A stretch of 64,000 nt of DNA, taken from assembly GCA_951799425.1 (NCBI GenBank), contig OX637404.1, positions 18,190,045-18,254,044 on the forward strand, in the 5' to 3' direction. Both the position numbers and the translations under genes were made by a program. The stretch comes from Ilex aquifolium. Lineage: Eukaryota; Streptophyta; Magnoliopsida; Aquifoliales; Aquifoliaceae. Of the stretch, positions 57,198-64,000 are shown one piece after another (within the stretch, counting starts at the first letter, position 1; the number at the start of each line of letters is the position of its first letter). The notes beneath the pieces are model-generated. The model did not search any database and was not told the origin of the DNA. It saw only the letters and a program-made list of their open reading frames with translations.

Positions 57198-58188
57198 ATG
57201 GCAAGTAGAAAACAACCGGGTGGATATGAAAAGCTCAAAAAAAAAAAAGATGAATTAATGGAATCTCAAAAAGGATCTCTTGATAAATTTGTTACTAGTA
57301 ACAAAAAAAAATGTAACGAAATATAGGTGAAAATTTAGTAAATGAACTAATAATTACTCCCAATGAATTAGAAGATGATAATATAATACAACAAAAAGAT
57401 ACTAATGAAAATATGCACAATTCTAGTCAAACATGTAATATGACAATAGATGATGAAGAACAAACAAAAAAATTAGACCATGAAAATTTTAATGAAACAA
57501 GTAATTATAATGCTATGAATATTTATGATCCAACTCAATGGAATAATATTGATACAAAACTAAGAGACTTATTAGGAGAAAAAGGTCCTATTATAAATAA
57601 TGATTTAGATTTTCCCAAAGACGAGCTTTCTAGACATTTTTCCACTATACACTATATTCGTAAATTAGCAAATGGGGAGACACACGATAGAAGATGGCTA
57701 GTATATTCAAAAGATTTGGATAGAGTATTTTATTTTTGTTGTAAGTTGTTTGATAAGAATCATAGTACAAGTAAGCTAGCTAATGAAGGGACTAAAAAAT
57801 GGAAAAATATTAGTGTTAAACTTAAAAGCCATGAAACATCTAATGAATATATTACTAATATGAATACTTGGATTGATTTAGAAACAAAATTGTTAAAAAG
57901 TGAAAAAATTGATAAAACCATCCAAGAACAAATTAATAGAGAGAAAGAATATTGGAAAAACGTATTAGTGATAATTATTGCGGTTGTAAAGAATCTTGGT
58001 AAAAATAATTTGGCATTTCGGGGAAAAAATGAAAAGATATACCAAGAAAATAATAGAAATTTTTTAAGTATAATTGAAATGATAGCAGAATTTGATCCAA
58101 TAATGCAAGAACACATCCGACACATTTAACATGATGAAATTTATAACCATTATCTTGGACATAAGATACAAAATGAATTGATAAGTCT
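57198..58188 (+). pseudogene. hAT transposase, N-terminal part with TTF zinc finger
   Basis: The ATG at 57198 opens MASRKQPGGYEKLKKKKDEL and KGSLDKFV, a basic start usual for these transposases. The frame stops near 57325 after an A-rich slip. Coding resumes in a second frame, with the long open stretch 57413-58129: DPTQWNNIDTKLRDLL, FSTIHYIRKLANGETHDRRWL, then VFYFCCKLFDK (TTF-type zinc finger), TKKWKNISVKLKSHETSNEY, and LAFRGKNEKIYQENNRNFL. A stop at 58127 follows IRHI, after which NHYLGHKIQNELISL leads to the insertion at 58188. This domain binds the transposon ends in the family. It is inactive, with few breaks compared with the hAT relic at 39905. Confidence 0.85.
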
Positions 58189-58757
58189 TGATGATACCCA
58201 GAGGAAATTCCAAGTTTGAGCTCGGGAGTTGAGGTCAGGAAGGGAGCTCGACTAAGAAACCCTGAGCTCAGAGGTCCAGACCTAGGGCTCTCTCGACCTG
58301 AACCCCGAACAAAATGAATAGAAGACAGTTGGCAACCACAAAGCGTCCCTCAACGACAGTAAGCGCCAGTCTAGGCGCAGGATCCTCAACCACCCAAACC
58401 ATCGCCTGCAATCAAGTGAGATTCTGTGAGAAGAAGACGAAGATCTTGCCACAGACTCCATAGAATCAAGAATTATGCTATAAATACTATGTAACGTCCT
58501 CACTTCAAAAAAAAAAAACAACGATCATAGTGCTAAGAATACTGTGTATTTTCTGGATTTTCTTGAATACAAGTTTCAGGAGCCAGAGACTCCATTGAAT
58601 AGTGGATTAGCCGAGCTCTCGAGATGATGAACCACTATAACTCTTCTGTGCAATCCATCTCTTATCCCCAATTTATCACATTATTCCCAAGAGCCTTGTA
58701 GCTCAAATTGAACTCACTAACACACAAAATCTGCTCAATCACGTCTCCCACCACCAT
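58189..58757. mobile_element. Insert in the hAT transposase, possible solo LTR
   Basis: The insert interrupts the transposase between ISL and LGNE. TAAGTCT is present on both sides (58182-58188 and 58758-58764) and fits the reading frame of the uninterrupted gene once, so it is a target duplication of about 7 bases (5-7 possible). The insert starts TGATGATACCC and ends CCACCACCAT. It has higher GC than its host and a TATAAATA motif near 58480. Size and promoter-like content suggest a solo LTR, but the ends are not canonical. Confidence 0.6.
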
Positions 58758-60300
58758 TAAGTCTATTAGGAAATGAAATTAGAAATAATATTATTAAGAA
58801 AATTAAAGAAGTAAAATATTATGCAATTATACTTGATTGTACTTCGGATGTAAGTCATCAAGAACAAATGTCTATCATATTACGTTGTGTAGATATTTCA
58901 ACAAGTCCAATAAAAATAGAAGAATACTTTTTAGAGTTTCTTAAAGTAGTTAATACAAATGGAAAAGATATTTTTGACAAAATCATAGATACAATAACAA
59001 ACCTCAAACTTGATATTAATGATATACGAGGACAAGGGTATAATAATGGATCTAACATGAAAGGAAAACATCAAGGGGTACAAAAAAGACTTCTAGATAT
59101 AAATCCTAGAGCATTTTACACGTCATGTGGTTGTTATAATCTAAATCTAGTATTTTGCGATATGACTAACTCTTGTTCCAAGGCTATGTCATTTTTCGGA
59201 GTAGTACAACACATATATTCATTATTTGCTTCTTCTACAAAATGATGGAAAATTTTACAAGATAATGTACTGGGTTTAACTCTTAAATCATTGTCACAAA
59301 CACGTTGGGAAATTCGAATTGAAAGGTTTAAAGCAATTAAATTTCAAGCTCCAAGTATAAGAGATGCATCGTTACAATTAGGAGAAACTAGTGAAGATCC
59401 TAAAACAAGAAGTGAAGCTAATTGTTTAGCAACATATGAGATTGAGAATTTTGAGTTCTTATTGGGCATGACTATTTAGTATGATATTTTATTTTCCGTC
59501 AATTTAGTTAGTAAACATTTACAATCAAAAAACATGCATATTGATGTTGCTATAGATCAATTAAAAGATCTCATTCCTTTTTTTGAAAAATATAGAGAAA
59601 ATGGATTTACAAATGCTATATATGATTTCATCTAAAGAGATTGCAATTGAAATGAGAATATAACTTACATTTCGTAAAAAACGTACAATTCATAAGAATA
59701 AACAATTTGATGAGAGTGTTGATGACGAAATAACATCTGTTGAATAATCTTTTAGAATTGATTATTTTATATACATAGTAGATCAAGCTATTTTTTCGTT
59801 AAAGAGTAGATTTAAACAATTTCAAATATATGAAAATACATTTGGTTTTTTATTTAATTTAAAAAAATTAAAATCATTAGGAAATGATAGTTTAAAAAAA
59901 TATTGTCTTGATCTTGAATTTTTCTTAAAACATGATAGTTTTTCTGATGTTGATGGTTTAGATTTGTTTTCAGAACTAAACGTTTTAAAAGAAATTTTAC
60001 TTATGGAAGAAAGTACTCCAATTGAAATATTAAGTTATATAAAATGATTAGATTCTTTTTCGAATACATGCATAGATTATAGAATATTATTGACAATTTT
60101 TGTAACTGTTGCTTCTGCAGAAAGAAGTTTTTCAAAATTAAAATTGATAAAATCTTATCTAAGATCAATTATGTCACAAGAAAGATGAAATGAGTTAGCA
60201 ATACTATCAATCGAAAACGATATGGCAGCAAAACTTGAATATAAAACCTTAATTAGTACTTTTGTATCTCAAAAAGCAAGAAAAATAAATTTTAAATAAA
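58758..60300 (+). pseudogene. hAT transposase, catalytic and dimerisation parts
   Basis: After the insert the frame reads LLGNEIRNNIIKKIKEVKYY and IILDCTSDVSHQEQMS, the conserved DUF4371 catalytic block, then the open stretch 58868-59245 with LRCVDISTSPIKIEEYFLEF and RGQGYNNGSNMKGKHQGVQ. A stop at 59243-59245 precedes SQTRWEIRIERFKAIK (59291-59479). Near the end, about 60105-60240, TVASAERSFSKLKLIKSYLR and NELAILSIE form the hATC dimerisation motif, with one internal stop. Roughly six or more breaks make it inactive. Confidence 0.85.
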
Positions 60301-60428
60301 ATATTATTTTTAAAAATAAAAGGCCTTTTTTTTAGTTGCCGCTTTAGGCCCCAAAATGTTAAGGGCTGCCTCTGACTTTTTGTTTGGTACTTTGAGAAGT
60401 TTAAAAGTTAGACTCATGTCGGCTTTAA

Positions 60429-61981
60429 GAGCAACTCCAAGGGGCTCCATAAAACACCTTTTTTTAGCTATTTTACGTAGTCAATGGTTAAATATTGTCT
60501 CCAAGGGACTAGCTATCATACTAGTTATTTCCCATTACCACCATTTGGCTAGCTACTCCTGGCTAGGGCAAAGAAGCTAGCTATTCTTTTTTTTGCGCCA
60601 ACAACACCCCAGAGGCTTCATCGCTGAAGATCGTCTTCATCGTCTTCAGAAGGCAGATACGGTTTGCTTCAGGTAATATTGCTAATTAGTAGAGTTATGC
60701 TTGTGTTCGATTTTCGATTTCAAACTTAAATTGGTTTCCGGTTTCCGGTTTCCGGTTTTTGATTTTGTAGCCATCTAAAATTTTTGTCGAAATTTTCGAT
60801 TTGAAAATTTTGAGGGATTTCTTTGAATTTGAGGCTCGAAATCCTGCCTAAGGGATGCGATTTGGACCTATGGGTGTTCCATTAGTTGATTCGAAGTAGT
60901 TGCAGTGGATTTGGGTTGAGTTTTGGACCTATGGGTGTTCCCTGTTCTGGTTCGTTGCCCACTGTGCTGCTTGTTCTTCCTTCTTTTGTCTTGGCTGCTG
61001 CTTCTCTTTGGTTTATAGGCTTTCTGCGTTGCAGATTTTCATAGTTTCTTCTTGGTTTAGCTTGGTTGAATGCCGCTTTTACTTTTCTGTAGGTTGATTT
61101 ACTGGGTTGTAGGCAGCTATTTTCTGGTTTTGCTTGGTTTCTTTCGGTTTTTGTGTCTTGCAACTGCTATGATTTGTGGTGCTAATCTAGCGATCTTTGG
61201 GCTAACTACTAGAATCTGACTGCCATATTCGAGTGGGCTATTTGCTTCTTGTTGGCTTTGATTTGGGTTGATTGAATATACACAAATTTGGTTCATGTTG
61301 CAAGTTCCTAGTTGCTGGTGGAACTTGGGTGTTGTTGGCGCAAATTTGGTTCATGAATTTGGTTCATGTTGATTGAACTTTGATTTGGGTTTTGAATTTG
61401 GGTTGATTGAATATACAGCAAATTCGAGTGGGCTGTTCTCTCTTGTTGGCTTTGATTCCTTTGAATTTTGTTGAGTTGTATAATCAAAAATGATGCAAGT
61501 TTGAAGTAACATGCTGAAGTTTGAGGAAGATGAATGAATTGCCTGTATACTTAAGTGTTTGAAATCTATAAACTCTTAATGTCCTTTATTCGAATGTCTG
61601 CATGGAACCTCAAGTTTATGCATTGTTTTGAAGGTGAGGTGCAAATCGTAGTGCTATACATAAAGGGAATGCCTTTCATATTTTAAATTATTATAAAGTT
61701 ATGCCAACAGAGTAGTAAATATTGAAAACAGATGATAACAAAATTTTGATGACGTAGCGTAACACGTCAGCATGTGCTGTCATCAATATGGTGATGACAT
61801 GATATACTACATAGTATTTTAGATTTTAATAATTAAGAGTTAGTTAAAGTTAGTTGAAGTGGTTAGCAAAAATAGATAGCGTTGTTGGAGTGAATTTGAA
61901 AAAATGGTTAGCTAAAGTAGATAATGTAATAAAAAATTATATTTTTGCTAGCTAGTTTACATAGCCTCCTTGGAGTTGCTC
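60429..61981. mobile_element. PIF/Harbinger-like element with GAGCAACTCC ends
   Basis: Termini GAGCAACTCCAAGG and CCTTGGAGTTGCTC are perfect inverses over 14 bases and are flanked by TAA at 60426-60428 and 61982-61984. It is 1553 bp and non-autonomous. The interior at 60590-61460 is less AT-rich, leader-like and contains a possible exon end (CAGGTAATATTG near 60670), which may be captured host DNA. No recognisable protein. Confidence 0.75.
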
Positions 61982-61987
61982 TAATAA

Positions 61988-62215
61988 CTCTAAGGGATAA
62001 CTCAAATGGTAACATGGACAAGTTGTAAATTTAGACTTCTTAGGTTCGAATCTTGACTACCCTTGAGCCTAGGTCATGACCCTTGATTCGAATCTTGACA
62101 ACATTTGAGCCTGGGTCATGACCTACCTTTGACCGAACTGAAAAGGGAGTTGTGGTGCGAATAAACTTGCTCGAACATTCTTAATCGTTGAACCCAAAAA
62201 ATAAAAATAAGAATC
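61988..62215 (+). mobile_element. tRNA-derived SINE
   Basis: A box-A-like TAACTCAAATGGTAA (about 61998-62012) and box-B-like GGTTCGAATCTTGAC (about 62043-62057) are spaced as in a tRNA head. The body contains a repeated phrase (TTCGAATCTTGAC...TTGAGCC...GGTCATGACC, twice) and an A-rich end near 62196-62210. It is not a tRNA gene because no cloverleaf acceptor pairing is seen. Confidence 0.55.
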
Positions 62216-62734
62216 TAGACTGCCTAACAAAAACATAACACATAATCCCTTTGTAATTTTTGGATCAAAATGCACCAATAACTCGGTTGACGGAAAAATT
62301 AAAATGACCTTAATAACCCCTCCTTCCTTCTTGAACGGTAACCATATCTTCTGCAACAAGACCCAAACTGCATCTCTTTCTATCATTCCTCATACTCTGA
62401 ATTTAGCAAACGCAACATTCTACCACCAATGTGCCACCATTTTAACATAATTCCATTTAGTTCAACCATTTTAACATCCTCAGTTTCGTAGAGGTTTTTA
62501 TCCCAACATCTTAACTCCAAAAATCCAAAATTGAAAAAAATTGTATTTAATCCCGAATTTAATCTAGAAAAAAAATACTCAATTATGAATCAAGTCGGAT
62601 AAAATTGAATCAAAACTTAACTGAAATTAGAATCAAACCAAAATTGCTAACGAAAATCAAAATCAAACCACCAAAAAACCAAACCAAATAATAGAATGGA
62701 ACCACATGAGATGAAAATTTAGACACATTGATGG
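62216..62734. other. Non-coding spacer
   Basis: AT-rich, no gene or element end recognised. An 87-codon minus-strand frame at 62123-62386 lacks features. Confidence 0.4.
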
Positions 62735-63355
62735 AAACTGTGCGCGGTGATTTTCGCACAATAGTTATAGATGATAGATCTCTCCCTTGGTGAACTCGCA
62801 TTGGCTACGAACGTCGAAGATCCCGGGGCAAGGAAATGGTTGAAAGGGCCAAAGGAGGCCTAAGGGGTGGTGATGAACTGTCTCAGGGAGTCTCTCGTTC
62901 AATCCTGACGGGTCAGTGGTGATCCCTGGCACACATAAAATGAGTTAGAAAGGGTGCCGAAGTGTTTTCCGGCGTATCCCTTCCGACGGTCAAGTCAGTT
63001 CTTAGAGAGATGAAGAGAAAAGCACTATGTGTGTTCTTTTGAGATGATTTTGTGTACCTTTGAGGTATATTTTCGGAAGCTATTTATACCCACCCGGACT
63101 CATCATTGTTGATAGCCTAGATAGTAGGTAGCATTCAGAGATGGGGCAGTGTGCCCCCTAATTTGTGTGGGGAAGACCCCATGATTAATTACTCGGATCC
63201 CCGAGCAATCAATGCTGCTCCTCCCACGCAAGGGCATTAAATGCTCGGGCCCCGAAGCATTTAATGCTCTTTCTTCAAGGATGAGTCATTAAATGTCCTG
63301 ATGCTGGAGCATTTAATACCCCATCCCTTTCTGCCTTCTTGCGTCATTGTAGACA
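62735..63355 (-). mobile_element. LTR-like region, minus strand (Ty3/gypsy Tat-like in style)
   Basis: GC-richer than the surroundings. In minus sense it starts TGTCTACAATGACGC and has a TATA motif (GGGTATAAATAGC, plus about 63092-63104). It includes repeated ATTAAATGCTC phrases upstream of TATA and a downstream stretch rich in CCGTCGG and CGCCGG. This matches the architecture of gypsy LTRs. No target duplication is seen, so it is a solo or truncated fossil. Confidence 0.45.
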
Positions 63356-64000
63356 TGTAACACCCCGCATTTTCTTTTATATATGCATATAAATATATAG
63401 ATATAGCAAATAATGGTTGTAAAGATGTGGATAGGGGAATTGAAGTGGGTTTGAACTTTGTAAAAATTGAAAAGTAAAGATTTAAAATGTTAATGAAAAT
63501 CATAGTTGAAATTTAGTTTTAGTGAGTAAAAATATAAAATGTTAGGTCCTATAACTTGTATTAGATAGGTTTGGTGTATAAATATGTGTGGGAGAGGTTT
63601 GTGATGGATTTGGTTAGTTTTGGAATGGATTGGAAATGGAAAACAAAAGAAATAGGCAAAACTGGGGAATTGGTACCGGTACTGGGTACCGGTACTGAGT
63701 ACCGGTACCCCGATTCCAGAAGGTTTCTTGTACCGGTACTGGGTACCGGTACCATCTGTCTGACGCCCGCCGAACAGTAAAAATCGGGATTTTGGTGTTT
63801 TAAAACACCCTTTTTAGCCTCATTTGCCCCATTTCTTCATCTCCCTCTTACCCTAACCCTCCTAGAAACCCTTAGAGAGAAAGATAAAACTCAAGATCAA
63901 AGGAAAGACAAAGGGTTCACAAGCGATCCCAGACTCAAACCCAACATTTCTTCAAGAGTATAAGGTAGGGGTTTTCTCTCACTCACTTACATTGAGGCTA
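63356..64000 (+). mobile_element. Start of a Tekay-like gypsy LTR, cut by the window end
   Basis: Begins TGTAACACCCCGC. Near its end the layout (GATAAA..AAGATCAAAGGAAAGA, then AAGGTAGGGGTTTTCTCTC, then TTACATTG) parallels the gypsy LTR at 44940-45050. It therefore looks like the 5' part of a long LTR continuing beyond 64000. Short frames on both strands are repeat artefacts. Confidence 0.55.
63672..63753. repeat. GGTACCGGTACTG short tandem palindromic repeat
   Basis: GGTACCGGTACTG recurs with a 13-base period at 63672-63709, and again at 63729-63753 after a short spacer. GGTACCGGTACC is its own complement, so both strands give Val-Pro-Val-Pro-Ser-Thr-Gly-Thr type frames. Confidence 0.85.

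Larger units (their letters stand above)
56517..60374 (+). mobile_element. hAT transposon (TTF/ZMYM1-like), full extent with target duplication
   Basis: The 8-bp duplication ACTTTTTG at 56509-56516 and 60375-60382 is exact. The termini CAAGGCTAGCCCTA and the complement CAGAGGCAGCCCTTA are an imperfect inverted pair. Sub-terminal GGCCCCAA motifs lie near both ends. A transposase gene in pieces fills the element. A 569-bp foreign insert sits at 58189-58757. Confidence 0.9.

Noticed and set aside
61988-62060. Possible tRNA gene on the plus strand
   Set aside because: Promoter boxes only; no acceptor stem pairing and an extended non-tRNA body.
63561-63780. Val-Pro-Ser-Thr-Gly repeat frames on both strands
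   Set aside because: Artefact of the self-complementary GGTACC array.

Overview
This window is nuclear DNA of a flowering plant, most likely a eudicot. It is AT-rich and gene-poor, and it is packed with plant-type mobile elements: an L1-type LINE with a plant RNase H tail, a Ty3/gypsy element of Tekay/Del type, Ty1/copia pieces, a caulimovirid relic, hAT, PIF/Harbinger-like and Mutator-like elements, Helitrons and tRNA-derived SINEs. I see no bacterial-type operon, CRISPR array, rRNA or free-standing tRNA gene.

The only convincing host genes belong to a small tandem family. A unit of about 6.2 kb is present three times (about 1215-14858 with large insertions, 14859-21247, and 26630-33100), and a promoter relic of a fourth copy lies at 33440-33735. 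Each unit ends in a TATA-box gene for a 74-77 residue Pro/Ala/Lys-rich protein with one phase-0 intron and a nine-codon second exon. Copies 1 (13985-14573) and 2 (19616-20877) look complete. Copy 3 (32898-33089) keeps exon 1 and its splice donor, but exon 2 is not found downstream. Each unit also carries the same older passengers (a long-TIR MITE, a SINE, a deleted hAT element), so those insertions predate the duplication.

Region by region: 1-1214 holds a degraded segment shared with 26091. 1215-5209 is the first part of unit 1. 5210-9675 is LINE-A. 9849-13019 is a probable Helitron carrying a foldback hAT-like MITE. 13020-14858 is gene 1. 14859-21247 is unit 2 with gene 2. 21248-23741 is a solo LTR. 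23769-26090 holds repeat X and a truncated copia element. 26630-33100 is unit 3, itself hit by a PIF-like element (26770-27975) and a hAT-like foldback (30135-30953). 33965-35010 is a copia remnant. 35590-39700 is an endogenous caulimovirid remnant split by LINE-B (36598-38940). 39905-54900 is a large nest: an old hAT transposon split by a PIF-like element (which itself carries LINE-C) and by repeat X, with a whole-length gypsy element (44320-53573) inside X. 55013-56318 is a probable MITE with a Helitron inside. 56517-60374 is a second hAT transposon with an 8-bp target duplication and a foreign insert. 60429-61981 is a third PIF-like element. The window ends with a SINE and two abutting LTR-like regions (62735-64000).

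The genes do not form a pathway. The history is one of local tandem duplication of a small gene followed by repeated nested transposition. All calls come from reading the sequence; no database search was run.
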